DNA of 64,000 nucleotides from Pseudomonas parasichuanensis (GCF_021601385.1 NZ_BQHO01000006.1:1-64000); one strand, 5' to 3'. Counted from the first letter of the stretch, positions 1-9,500 are shown. The notes: a model not told the origin generated them from the letters alone. Program-made: numbers and translations.

Positions 1-1
1 C

Positions 2-91
2 CTCCCCGTCGCCACGCGCCAGGGCCATGCCCGGCAGGCTGTATTCCCCGGCGCGCGCAGCCGCGCGCCACCCAACTCGATCGTCGCCTGA
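2..91 (+). CDS. Possible 3' end of an upstream gene (DUF2946-like tail), partial
   Basis: The second forward frame is open from the window edge to a TGA at 89-91 and ends in a Pro/Ala/Arg-rich tail (VFPGARSRAPPNSIVA). DUF2946 proteins, which often sit beside copper-receptor genes, commonly end in a similar Pro/Arg-rich tail. Only about 29 codons are visible and another frame is also open here, so the call rests mainly on neighbourhood. Confidence 0.3.
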   Translation, partial: LPVATRQGHARQAVFPGARSRAPPNSIVA

Positions 92-108
92 ACCCACTTC
101 TTAACGCC

Positions 109-126
109 CGAAGCCAGGAGGCTTCG
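109..126 (+). terminator. Short hairpin upstream of oprC
   Basis: A 7-bp perfect stem (CGAAGCC / GGCTTCG) closes an AGGA tetraloop between the partial upstream frame and oprC. No T-run follows, so it is a weak terminator or attenuator at best. Confidence 0.3.
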
Positions 127-158
127 CGCTGACTCACGACTGATCGACTGGAATCACT

Positions 159-2225
159 ATGTCCGGCTGTACCCCTGTTTTTGCCCTTTCCCTGCGCGGG
201 ACCGTCGCCCTGCTGTGCGGCTCGCTGCTGGCACCGCTGGCCGTGGCCGCCGAAACCGGCCACGAAGGCCACACCCACGACGCTGCCGAGCTGAGCCCGA
301 CGGTGATCACCGCCATCGCCCCCAGCTCGCCACTGACCGTGGTCACCAACCCCAAGGACCCACGCCAGCCGGTGCCGGCCAGCGACGGCGCCGACTACCT
401 CAAGACCATCCCCGGGTTCTCGGCCATCCGCTCTGGCGGCACCAACGGTGACCCGGTGCTGCGCGGCATGTTCGGCTCGCGCCTGAACATCCTCACCAAC
501 GGCGGCATGATGCTCGGCGCCTGCCCCAACCGCATGGACGCCCCCACCTCGTACATTTCGCCGGAAACCTATGACCGCCTGACCGTGATCAAAGGCCCGC
601 AAAGCGTGATCTGGGGCCCGGGCGGCTCGGCCGGGACCATCCTGTTCGACCGTGAACCGGAAAAATTCGGCGAGCTCGGCAGCCGCGTCAACGCCAGCCT
701 CTTGGCCGGCTCCAACGGCCGCTTCGACAAGGTGCTCGACGCCGCCGCCGGCAACCGCCTGGGCTACGTGCGCTTCGTCGGCAACCAGTCGCGTTCGGAC
801 GACTATGACGACGGCAACGGCGACACCGTGCCGTCGCGCTGGGACAAGTGGAACGGTGACGTCGCCCTGGGCTGGACCCCGGACGCCGACACCCTGCTCG
901 AACTCACCGCCGGCAAGGGCGACGGCGAGGCCCGCTATGCCGGGCGCGGCATGGACGGTTCACAGTTCAAGCGCGAAAGCCTGGGCCTGCGCTTCGAAAA
1001 ATCCAACCTCGGCGAGGTGCTCGACAAGGTCGAGGCCCAGGTCTACTACAACTACGCCGACCACGTGATGGACAACTACAGCCTGCGCACGCCGTCGGGC
1101 ACCGGCATGATGGGCATGCCCATGGTCAGCAACGTCGACCGCCGCACCCTGGGCGCACGCATCAAGGCCACCTGGCGCTGGGCCGACGTGCAACTGATCA
1201 GCGGCCTCGACGCGCAAACCAACGAACACCGCAAGCGTGGCGGCATGGGCATCAACGCCCACACCGGCCAGCCCTGGACCAAGGACGCCGACTTCCACAA
1301 CTATGGCGCCTTCGGCGAACTGACCTGGTACGCCACCGGCGAAGACCGGTTGATCACCGGTGCCCGCCTGGACCGCGCCTCGGCCCGCGACTTCCGCAAG
1401 GGCAGCCCGACCCAGGGCGACACCCGCGCCGACACCCTGCCCAGCGGCTTCGTGCGCTACGAGCGCGACCTGGCAGCGATCCCCGCCACCACCTACATCG
1501 GCCTCGGCCATGCCCAGCGCTTCCCCGACTACTGGGAGCTGTTCTCGCCCAGCCGCGCCCCGGCCGGCGCGCCCAACGCCTTCGACGGCATCAAGCCGGA
1601 GAAGACCACCCAGCTCGACTTCGGCATCCAGTACCGCACCGAGCGCCTGGAGGCCTGGGCCTCGGGCTATGTCGGGCAGGTGCGCGACTACATCCTGTTC
1701 GACTACCGCCCGAACATGATGGGCATGCTCAGCTCCCAGGCGCAGAACATCGACGCCCGCATCATGGGCGGCGAACTGGGTGCGGCCTACAAGCTCACCG
1801 AAAACTGGAAGGCCGACGCCACCCTGGCCTACGCCTGGGGCAAGAACAGCAGCGACGGCAAGGCACTGCCACAGATGCCACCACTGGAAAGCCGCCTGGG
1901 CCTGACCTACAGCCGCGACGCCTGGAGCGTCGGCACGCTGTGGCGGCTGGTGGCCGAACAGAACCGCATCGCCCAGAACCAGGGCAACGTGGTCGGCAAG
2001 GACTACGAGAAGAGCGCTGGCTTCGGCGTGTTCTCGCTCAATGGCGCCTACAAGGTGAACCACAACCTCAAGCTCAGCGCGGGCGTCGACAACCTGTTCG
2101 ACAAGGCCTACGCAGAACACCTGAACCTGGCCGGGAACGCCGGGTTCGGCTACCCGGCGGCAGACCCGCAGCCGGTGAACGAGCCAGGCAGGACCTTCTG
2201 GACCAAGGTCGACTTCAGCTTCTGA
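159..2225 (+). CDS. oprC: TonB-dependent copper receptor OprC
   Basis: This 688-residue outer-membrane receptor is predicted to import copper in a TonB-driven way. Residues 1-30 form a signal peptide, followed by a His-rich stretch (HEGHTHDAAE, about 35-44). The plug domain carries CPNRM at residues 122-126, and HVM occurs at 302-304. Together these reproduce the CxxxM and HxM copper-ligand motifs known from P. aeruginosa OprC. The rest is a 22-strand barrel ending in aromatic Phe (VDFSF), as expected for BAM insertion. The start at 159 is the first ATG that leaves a normal signal peptide. A PepSY membrane protein follows after 58 bases and probably shares the transcript. No Fur or Cue operator was recognised. 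Confidence 0.93.
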   Translation: MSGCTPVFALSLRGTVALLCGSLLAPLAVAAETGHEGHTHDAAELSPTVITAIAPSSPLTVVTNPKDPRQPVPASDGADYLKTIPGFSAIRSGGTNGDPVLRGMFGSRLNILTNGGMMLGACPNRMDAPTSYISPETYDRLTVIKGPQSVIWGPGGSAGTILFDREPEKFGELGSRVNASLLAGSNGRFDKVLDAAAGNRLGYVRFVGNQSRSDDYDDGNGDTVPSRWDKWNGDVALGWTPDADTLLELTAGKGDGEARYAGRGMDGSQFKRESLGLRFEKSNLGEVLDKVEAQVYYNYADHVMDNYSLRTPSGTGMMGMPMVSNVDRRTLGARIKATWRWADVQLISGLDAQTNEHRKRGGMGINAHTGQPWTKDADFHNYGAFGELTWYATGEDRLITGARLDRASARDFRKGSPTQGDTRADTLPSGFVRYERDLAAIPATTYIGLGHAQRFPDYWELFSPSRAPAGAPNAFDGIKPEKTTQLDFGIQYRTERLEAWASGYVGQVRDYILFDYRPNMMGMLSSQAQNIDARIMGGELGAAYKLTENWKADATLAYAWGKNSSDGKALPQMPPLESRLGLTYSRDAWSVGTLWRLVAEQNRIAQNQGNVVGKDYEKSAGFGVFSLNGAYKVNHNLKLSAGVDNLFDKAYAEHLNLAGNAGFGYPAADPQPVNEPGRTFWTKVDFSF

Positions 2226-2283
2226 TAACAACAAACGGGCGCGGGGCCTGACCGCGCCCAACTCAGGTCTACGGGAGGCTCCC

Positions 2284-3651
2284 ATGAGCAAACCAAACGT
2301 ATCGTTCTACAACCTGGCCTGGCGCTGGCATTTCTATGCCGGGCTGTTCGTCGCGCCGTTCATGATCCTGCTGGCGATCACCGGGATCATCTACCTGTTC
2401 AAGCCTCAGCTCGACCCGCTGATGTACCGCGACCTGATGGTGGTCAAGGCCGGCCACCACCGGCAGGACGCCGACACCCTGCTGGCCAACGTGCGCCAGG
2501 CTTATCCACAGGGGCACGTGGGCCAGTACCTGCCGCCGCTGGACGCCGAGCGCAGCGCGCAGTTCGTGGTGCATGACGGCGGGCGCGAGCTCAATGTGTT
2601 CGTCGACCCGTACAGCGGCAAGGTGCTGGGCGAGCAGGACGGCAAGCAGAACCTGCAAGCCATCGCCCGCGCCCTGCATGGCGAGCTGATGGTCGGCACG
2701 GTTGGCGACCGGCTGGTGGAATTGGCCGCAGGCTGGGGCATCGTGCTGGTCGTCTCCGGTCTGTATCTGTGGTGGCCACGCGGGCGCAACAGCGCTGGCG
2801 TTTTGTGGCCGCGCTTGAGCGCCCGTGGCCGGGTGCTGTGGCGCGACCTGCACGCGGTCACCGGGTTCTGGGGCTCGGCCCTGTTGCTGCTGATGCTGAT
2901 CAGCGGCATGACCTGGACCGGCCTGTGGGGCAAGCAGTACGCCGACCTGTGGAACCGCTTCCCGGCGGCCATGTGGAACGACGTGCCGAAATCGGACAAA
3001 CAGGCCGGTGAGCTGAACGACGCCCACCGCCAGACCGTGCCCTGGGCGCTGGAGAACACGCCGATGCCGGTGTCCGGCGCGCATGCCGAGCACGCCGGCC
3101 ATCACATGGCCGACCAGGCGCCTGCCGCGCCACAGGTCAGCCTGCAGCAGGTCGAGAACGTCGCCACCCTGCGCCAGGTCGCGCCGGGCTACAGCATCAC
3201 CTTGCCGTCCAGCGCCGACGGTGTGTTCACCATCGCGGTGTTCGCCGACGACCCGCGCAACGACGCCACCCTGCATGTGGACCAGTACACCGGCAAGGTG
3301 CTGGCCGACGTGCGCTGGCAGGACTACAGCCCGGTGGCCCGCGCCACCGAGCTTGGCGTGATGCTGCATGAAGGCAAGATGTTCGGGCCGCTGAACCAGA
3401 TCGTCATCCTGCTGGTGTGCCTGATGATCCTGCTGGGCTCGGTGAGCGGGCTGGTGATGTGGTGGAAGCGCAAGCCCGCGAGCGGCCTGGGCGTGCCGCC
3501 GCTGCGCCATGACCTGCCGCGCTGGAAGACCGCCGTGGCGGTGATGCTGGTGTTGGGCGTGGCGTTCCCACTGGTGGGGGTGTCGATGGTGGTGATGTGG
3601 GTGGTGGATAGCCTGGTGGTGCGCCAGCGCAGGGTCGTGGCTCAGGCCTGA
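2284..3651 (+). CDS. PepSY-associated TM helix (PepSY_TM) membrane protein
   Basis: This 455-residue inner-membrane protein has a first membrane segment at about 18-40. Further helices lie near 145-165, 190-212, 365-390 and 415-440. Two soluble PepSY-like periplasmic modules sit between them. The middle loop is His-rich (HAEHAGHHM, about 268-276), which fits metal handling next to a copper receptor. Members of this family are often encoded beside TonB-dependent receptors and some act as metal reductases; that role is inference here. A strong ribosome site (GGGAGG) lies 5 bases before the ATG. The gene is the second of an apparent two-gene unit with oprC and is followed by a perfect REP hairpin. 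Confidence 0.85.
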   Translation: MSKPNVSFYNLAWRWHFYAGLFVAPFMILLAITGIIYLFKPQLDPLMYRDLMVVKAGHHRQDADTLLANVRQAYPQGHVGQYLPPLDAERSAQFVVHDGGRELNVFVDPYSGKVLGEQDGKQNLQAIARALHGELMVGTVGDRLVELAAGWGIVLVVSGLYLWWPRGRNSAGVLWPRLSARGRVLWRDLHAVTGFWGSALLLLMLISGMTWTGLWGKQYADLWNRFPAAMWNDVPKSDKQAGELNDAHRQTVPWALENTPMPVSGAHAEHAGHHMADQAPAAPQVSLQQVENVATLRQVAPGYSITLPSSADGVFTIAVFADDPRNDATLHVDQYTGKVLADVRWQDYSPVARATELGVMLHEGKMFGPLNQIVILLVCLMILLGSVSGLVMWWKRKPASGLGVPPLRHDLPRWKTAVAVMLVLGVAFPLVGVSMVVMWVVDSLVVRQRRVVAQA

Positions 3652-3657
3652 TTCCGC

Positions 3658-3737
3658 GCCGGCCTCTTCGCGGGCAAGCCCGCTCCCACAGGATTCGCGT
3701 CGCCTGTGGGAGCGGGCTTGCCCGCGAAGAGGCCGGC
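3658..3737. repeat. REP pair: perfect 35-bp inverted repeat, 10-nt loop
   Basis: Arms 3658-3692 and 3703-3737 are exact reverse complements of the P. putida REP type (core GCGGGCAAGCCCGC then TCCCACAGG). It lies after the PepSY gene and probably ends or stabilises that transcript. Confidence 0.92.
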
Positions 3738-3875
3738 ACATACAACCATTGATGCCCGTCATGTCGAGCACCACGCTGCACCGCCAAGATCGTGTCGATC
3801 TGCCACGCCCGCGATCGGAACGCGACGTGATAGCCTGTTCGGCTTTCGCTCACAAAAAGACTGACCCTCAATGGA

Positions 3876-5300
3876 ATGCAGCCTATGACCCGGACCTCCC
3901 AGACACCCGCTGAAGACCAGCACCTGCAACGCAACCTGACCAACCGCCACATCCAGCTCATCGCCATTGGCGGCGCCATCGGCACCGGCCTGTTCATGGG
4001 CTCGGGCAAGACCATCAGCCTGGCCGGCCCGTCGATCATCTTCGTCTACATGATCATCGGCTTCATGCTGTTCTTCGTCATGCGCGCCATGGGCGAGCTG
4101 CTGCTGTCGAACCTCAACTACAAGTCGTTCATCGACTTCTCCGCCGACCTGCTCGGCCCCTGGGCCGGCTACTTCACCGGCTGGACCTACTGGTTCTGCT
4201 GGGTGGTCACCGGCATCGCCGACGTGGTGGCGATCGCCGCCTATACCCAGTTCTGGTTCCCCGACATGCCCCAGTGGATCCCCGCACTGAGCTGCGTGGC
4301 GCTGCTGCTGTCGCTGAACCTGGTGACCGTGAAACTGTTCGGCGAGATGGAATTCTGGTTCGCCCTGATCAAGATCGTCGCCATCCTCGGCCTGGTGGTC
4401 ACCGGCCTGTACATGGTCATCACCGGCTTCCAGTCGCCGGGCGGCGACACCGCGAGCCTGGCCAACCTGTGGAACGACGGCGGCATGTTCCCTCATGGCT
4501 TGATGGGCTTTTTCGCCGGCTTCCAGATTGCCGTGTTCGCCTTCGTCGGTATCGAACTGGTGGGCACCACTGCCGCTGAAGCCAAGAACCCCGAGCGCAC
4601 CCTGCCCCGGGCGATCAACTCGATCCCGATCCGCATCATCGTGTTCTACGTGCTGGCGCTGGTGGCGATCATGGCCGTGACCCCATGGCGCGACGTGGTG
4701 CCGGGCAAGAGCCCGTTCGTCGAGCTGTTCATGCTGGCCGGCCTGCCGGCGGCGGCGAGCATCATCAACTTCGTGGTGCTCACCTCGGCGGCCTCGTCGG
4801 CCAACAGCGGGGTGTTCTCCACCAGCCGCATGCTGTTCGGCCTGGCCCAGGAAGGCGATGCGCCCAAGGCCTTCGAGAAACTGTCGCGCCGCGCGGTACC
4901 GGCCAACGGCCTGTACTTCTCCTGCGCCTGCCTGCTGCTGGGCGCGGTGCTGATCTACCTGGTGCCCGACGTGGTCGAGGCGTTCACCCTGGTGACCACG
5001 GTGTCGGCGGTGCTGTTCATGTTCGTCTGGACGCTGATTTTGCTGTCGTACCTGAGCTACCGCAAACACCGCGCGGCGCTGCATGAAGCGTCGAGCTACA
5101 AGATGCCCGGCGGGCGCTTCATGTGCTACGTGTGCCTGGTGTTCTTCGCCGGCATCCTGGTGCTGCTGAGCCTGCGTGACGACACCCGCCAGGCGCTGGT
5201 GGTGACGCCGATCTGGTTTGTGCTGTTGGCGGTGACTTATCAGTTTGTGCGTAGCAAGCGCCAGCCGCGGGCGGTGGTGCGTGACGCTCGGAGCAACTGA
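3876..5300 (+). CDS. cycA: Amino acid permease, CycA type (D-Ala/D-Ser/Gly:H+ symporter)
   Basis: This 474-residue APC-superfamily transporter has about 12 membrane helices. It begins with the family signature IQLIAIGGAIGTGLFMGSG in helix 1 (residues about 26-44), and the conserved GxxxAGxxxAxFAFVGIE region lies around 215-230. The sequence is closest in feel to CycA (D-serine/D-alanine/glycine) rather than to the GABA or aromatic permeases of the same family, but substrate cannot be fixed from sequence alone. Two in-frame ATGs (3876 and 3885) compete; the second gives MTRTSQ and is equally plausible. The gene is monocistronic, followed by a terminator at 5306. Confidence 0.85.
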   Translation: MQPMTRTSQTPAEDQHLQRNLTNRHIQLIAIGGAIGTGLFMGSGKTISLAGPSIIFVYMIIGFMLFFVMRAMGELLLSNLNYKSFIDFSADLLGPWAGYFTGWTYWFCWVVTGIADVVAIAAYTQFWFPDMPQWIPALSCVALLLSLNLVTVKLFGEMEFWFALIKIVAILGLVVTGLYMVITGFQSPGGDTASLANLWNDGGMFPHGLMGFFAGFQIAVFAFVGIELVGTTAAEAKNPERTLPRAINSIPIRIIVFYVLALVAIMAVTPWRDVVPGKSPFVELFMLAGLPAAASIINFVVLTSAASSANSGVFSTSRMLFGLAQEGDAPKAFEKLSRRAVPANGLYFSCACLLLGAVLIYLVPDVVEAFTLVTTVSAVLFMFVWTLILLSYLSYRKHRAALHEASSYKMPGGRFMCYVCLVFFAGILVLLSLRDDTRQALVVTPIWFVLLAVTYQFVRSKRQPRAVVRDARSN

Positions 5301-5305
5301 TTCTG

Positions 5306-5333
5306 AGCCTTGCCCTTGAGGGTGGGGCTTTTG
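5306..5333 (+). terminator. Rho-independent terminator after cycA
   Basis: A 10-bp stem (AGCCTTGCCC / GGGTGGGGCT, three G-T wobbles) with a TTGA loop is followed by TTTT, six bases past the cycA stop. Confidence 0.7.
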
Positions 5334-5370
5334 ATCGCGTGCTGGCGGGCAGGTGCCTGACGATAGCTTT

Positions 5371-5647
5371 GCAGCGCCCTCAAGATCGAGCGCCGCCCGC
5401 GCGGCGCATCGCTGGCAAGCCAGCTCCCACATCTGTTTCGGGCCAATTATGTCTGTGAGGGTACCGCTGCCCGCCTTGGTGCATGCCTCAAGTCTTGTGA
5501 GGGGCCGGCAGCGCCCGCCTCGATACCGCGTCATGCCAACAAGGCGGACAGTGGAGATGGACCAGGAGTAACTGGCCCGAAACAGATGTGGGAGCTGGCT
5601 TGCCAGCGATGCGCCGCGCGGGCGGCGCTCGATTTCATAGGCGCTGC
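5371..5647. repeat. Large inverted-repeat element with perfect 61-bp arms
   Basis: Arms 5385-5445 and 5573-5633 are exact reverse complements over 61 bases. After a 6-base mismatch on each side, GCAGCGCC (5371-5378) and GGCGCTGC (5640-5647) extend the symmetry. The arms contain the REP core (GCTGGCAAGCCAGCTCCCACA) plus about 35 extra bases on each side. The 127-base centre (5446-5572) has no convincing gene. The whole gap between cycA and the small minus-strand gene (5301-5686) holds only this element and the cycA terminator. Confidence 0.9.
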
Positions 5648-5686
5648 AACTCTCCCGTCGAGCAGCTCGAAAAGCTGCCCCTGTGC

Positions 5687-5986
5687 TCAGCCTTGCTCCA
5701 ACCCTTCAAGCACAGCCTCAGCCAACGCCAACCCCTTCTCCAATGAATTCTCGGTAGCCGTCAGCAAACTGCGCAACGGCTCATCCGCCTTTTCCAACGC
5801 CGCGGCATTGGTCTCATACGCCGCCTTCAACGCCGCCACCGCGCACACCAGCGCATCCTCGCTATCGACACCGGCATGCACCGAAAGCATCGGGGCATGG
5901 GCGTGATTGCAGGTGCCGAACTGTGAACAGCCGGTAACGGGGCGGGGTTTGCAAAGGGCGGGACTGACTTGCGATTCCAAGTTCAT
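5687..5986 (-). CDS. Small DUF3077-like protein (downstream frame of a split pair)
   Basis: A 99-residue frame starting MNLESQ. Its C-terminal 60 residues (from LSVHAGVDSEDAL) resemble the Pseudomonas-restricted DUF3077 family: a short beta-like FSVRAG-type motif, then an acidic E-DAL helix and a second amphipathic helix. The function of the family is unknown. The ATG overlaps the stop of the upstream 29-codon frame as ATGA, and a GAGAGG sequence about 8 bases upstream could serve as its ribosome site, so coupled translation is likely. Family members usually begin with an M(x)KIVPDPP-type N-terminus, which here lies in the other frame, so this may equally be one gene split by a frameshift. 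Confidence 0.6.
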   Translation of the reverse strand: MNLESQVSPALCKPRPVTGCSQFGTCNHAHAPMLSVHAGVDSEDALVCAVAALKAAYETNAAALEKADEPLRSLLTATENSLEKGLALAEAVLEGLEQG

Positions 5987-6072
5987 GGGTGCACCTCTCG
6001 GCTTCGGGCATTGATGAGAGGTGCGCCAGCGACAGGCGCGAACGGGGGATCTGGAACGATCTTCTTGAGCAT
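5983..6072 (-). CDS. 29-residue upstream frame carrying the KKIVPDPP motif
   Basis: This short frame begins MLKKIVPDPPFAPVAG and ends in TGA, overlapping the next start as ATGA. It has an excellent ribosome site (AAGGAG, 7 bases before the ATG) and sits directly behind the structured leader. KIVPDPP-type N-termini are what I associate with DUF3077 proteins, so the frame is either a separate small protein, a translational-coupling leader, or the N-terminal part of the next frame separated by a shift. Confidence 0.6.
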   Translation of the reverse strand: MLKKIVPDPPFAPVAGAPLINARSREVHP

Positions 6073-6307
6073 GGTGCATCTCCTTGCAGCTCTTCTGAAG
6101 TGATTCTCCGAGCCCATACGCCAGGATGGGTGGACGGAGCCGTGCGGGTTGGCGTGCCGGACAGAAGAGAACCGGTGAGCCCGAAGGCTCCCACACACGG
6201 CTCCGCCCATAACGGGTGCAGCCATGCAGAACACAGCGTTGGTCACGCGAATGCTCTTTCTCTTCTGTATCCGGGACGCCAATCCCGAACCGCAGAAACT
6301 ACTGCGG
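6073..6307 (-). ncRNA. Structured 5' leader RNA of the DUF3077-like pair
   Basis: Read on the minus strand, the predicted transcript starts with hairpin A (6290-6307, CCGCAG / CTGCGG). Hairpin B follows (6272-6287, CGGGA / TCCCG), then a single strand ACAGAAGAGAA (6258-6268). Next comes a long-range stem P1 (6196-6204 with 6136-6144, 9 bp). P1 encloses hairpin P2 (6177-6190, GAGCC, TTCG loop, GGCTC) and a 4-bp CCGG stem P3. The 11-base P3 loop (6161-6171) is the exact complement of the upstream single strand. The design allows a pseudoknot or two mutually exclusive folds just before the AAGGAG ribosome site. I do not recognise it as a named RNA family. Confidence 0.55.
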
Positions 6308-6313
6308 TGCGGC

Positions 6314-6342
6314 ACGGTACTCAAGTATCAATGATGTGTCAA
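6314..6342 (-). promoter_or_regulatory. Sigma-70 type promoter for the leader RNA
   Basis: On the minus strand a perfect -35 TTGACA (6342-6337) is separated by 17 bases from TACCGT (6319-6314), which keeps the TA...T positions of a -10 box. The expected start near 6307 coincides with the first base of hairpin A. Confidence 0.55.
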
Positions 6343-6505
6343 AATGTTCGACCGCGCTGCACCCCTTGCCGCACCTGGCCTGCAGCTCCCAAGCAGGTGC
6401 CGGCCTGGCATTTTTGTCAGTTGTAGCGCCCCCCGCCCCGCCGTCAAATGCTTCCAGACCGCCACGTCATGCCAATGACGCCTACTCGTCTGGGAGCACA
6501 TTCGT

Positions 6506-9500
6506 ATGAGCGAACAATCCGCCAACGCCCACACCTACGCCAAACTGTTCCCGGAGCAGCTGGCCAACCCCTGTGACCCCGACGCGCCCGAGTCGAACAC
6601 CGGGCCGATCGCCTACCTGCATGCCTTGTACCAACAGGCGCTCGAACTGGAGCAGACCAGCACCTCCAGCGCCCGCCAGCTACTGGCACAACGCCGCCCG
6701 GACATAGGCGAACTGCTGCTCGACCCCGCGCAGCTGGAGCATCCGGTCAGCGCATTGTCCTTGGCCATCCGCAGCCTCGCGCATAATGCCCAGGCACGCG
6801 CAGGCGCCACGGCATATCTGCCCGAGGTACTGGCGAACGCCGGGCAGCATGTCGACCTGCCGTATCACCATGCCCACGAACAGATCAAGGCGCTGCTCAG
6901 GTACAGGAAGATCCCGCACTTCGAACTGCTGCAACAGGCGACCTACAGCTACGCCAGTTTCTGTTACCAGAGCCTGCGAACCGATGAGCTGCGTCAAGTA
7001 ATGCGCAACGCCAGCGGCTTCAGCCCGGCGCTGCAGGCACTGCTGCTGGAGGAAAAAGCACTGCGCCAAACCGGCGACCACTGGCGCAGATGGTATGGCA
7101 TGGACGACCTCGATGCCAAAAGCGCAAGTGCCGCGCTCGTGGATGTCGAAACCTTCTGCCAGCGGACCGGCCTGAGCTTTGAACAGGTGCTGGAGATGCT
7201 TGCAGTGGCGGGCGTCGACGACGATGCGAAGGCCGCTAACACCCTCGTGCATGAGTCCCGCGCCTACCGCCCTGCAAAACAACCGAACGTCAGCAATTTC
7301 CACAACGGTGCGGCGTACATCAATGCGCGGAGAAAGACACGCCTGACGATCAAGGATGCAATGACCGGGGCTGGTATCAAGGCGCAGTTCGACTGGATCG
7401 ATTACGACTGTTTGTCGCGCATGTACCAGATGATCCACCTGCAACGGGAACTTGGGTTGCCCTTCAGCCAGGTGGACCACTTGCTGATGTCGATCCTGAG
7501 TGCCATGGGACAAGTCAGGCAGTTCAAGGACTGGTACCTGACGCCCGCCGTCCTGCGCGCCCTGGGTGTGTTTCGCTACCTGAACGACGCCTATGGGATC
7601 AGCGCCGAACAGTTCAGCGCCTTGGTGTGCGAAGTCTGCCCGTATGGCATTGGCGATCAGGTCGCCATGCTGGACCGGGTACTGGATGGCCCTGGTGCCG
7701 GCCGGCCCGACACCCTCGACACGTTGATACTCGATGGCCGAGCGTTCGACCCGGCCGATGGCGCCGACGGCCAGTTCAAGGTACTACCGACGTTTGCAAA
7801 GGCCGTGGGCGCGGACGAGCAGACAACCTTGGCGTATCTGGCACATGCCAAGCAGGCGCTGGGGGCAAATGCTCTCACAGTGTCGCTGCCGCTGCTGTCC
7901 TCGTTGTATCGCCAGAGCCGTCTGCATCGGCTGTTCAAACGCTCCCCACAGGAAGCCAGCGCCTTGGCCGCATTGCTGGCCACCACGGGCTGCGACGTGA
8001 TGGCCCGGCTGGCCGGAATACCCGTGATCGACGATAACGCAGCGACGGATGTACTGGATACCTTGGTCGCCTTGAGCAACCTCGACCAATGGCTGCGCCA
8101 GCAGCGCATCGCACCGAGCGTGTTGCTGGAAGCGCTGGCACCCATCCCGACTACGGCAGTAGACCTGGACCGCAAGCTGCTGGGCACCCTCAAAGAACGT
8201 TATGGCGCCATCGAGGAAGTGCTGTTGCACTGGAGCACGCCTACCCGGCAACAGGAACTGGTTGCTCAACTGCTGGTAAGTGTCTTTGCCGCTCACCCAA
8301 AGAACCCTGGGCTCACCATACAGCATGCCCTGCCGCTATTGCGTTGGTCCGACACCTCGGCAAAGAAGGTTCTGGAGGCCGCCCGCACACTCACCCATGT
8401 GAGCAGCACGCCCGAAGAAAAGCGCACCGCGAGCCAACTGTGGTTCAAGTTGGAACGCCGTTGTGCGTTGAGCACACTGTTGCGCCTGAGCCCTGGCGCA
8501 ATCCAGGCACTCTGTGACCATCCGGAATGGTTCGACCTGGAGCAGCCCACCCTCGAAGGCGTGAACCTGGACCTGTGCTATCAGCTCAGCCGCTTCGGCG
8601 AGTGGGTTGAGTGGTGCAGAGCAAAAGGCGCCGATGAACCCGATGCCATCGACTTTCTGACAAGGCATCGCCCCAGCACAGGGCAGACGAAAGTGGCAGA
8701 AGCGGCAAAAGCACTAGCGGCTTTGATTGGCTGGGACGAAAACGAAGTCTTGGATGCCTGCCCCTGCGTCCCGGCCGAACAATTGGTCGAGGATAACAGG
8801 CCGACATTTGATGACTTTCTTGGCACATTAACTGAAGATGAATTTGCAAAGTACAGTACGTATGATATCGGCACCTTTCTTAAGTACGTCATTATTCATC
8901 CAGCTGGCGTCATCACTTACTCTGACAAATTACTTTCTCTCCTTCGCGACAAATTAATCGATTTCACACGCCAACACCCCGGACCTTTATTGCTCACCCA
9001 AGATCAATACGAGAAAGCCTTTCTCCCCGCACAATGGGAAGAACGACGTAAGGCATACCCTAATTATGGCTATTTCCCACTTACCCTTGAAGCGCTGGCT
9101 GAGCGCCCTCATACGGTCAAGCGCGAGGTCGGCATCTCTTGCGTACCGTCCACGATTAGCGACATCGACTTCATCCTGCGCCTGAAAACACTCTGCACCC
9201 GAACCGGCCTGACATGCTCATCATTACTGGGCCTAACCGAACTGGACGAAACAGCCCCCTACCTTGAATACGAAAGTATCAGCCAACTGCTGCAGGCCGG
9301 CGCCGATGACGGCTTGCGCGAATGTGTCGACACGACGACCCGCGAACACTGGCGCGATGCCCTGGCCGGCTACCTCCTTGCATACTGGCCCACCTCCCCT
9401 TCCGCCACCGAGGCCACGTTCAGTTCCGTGGACGACCTGTCGAGCTATTGCCTGTGCGATATCCGCGTCAGCAGCGCGGTCAGCACCACCCTGCTCAACC

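Noticed and set aside
960-2291. Long open frame (443 codons) on the minus strand opposite oprC
   Set aside because: Shadow of the GC-rich oprC frame: V/A/G/L-rich translation without any domain, and oprC is strongly supported.
3759-5534. 591-codon minus-strand frame across cycA
   Set aside because: Low-complexity His/Gln/Arg-rich shadow, no start signal and no family resemblance.
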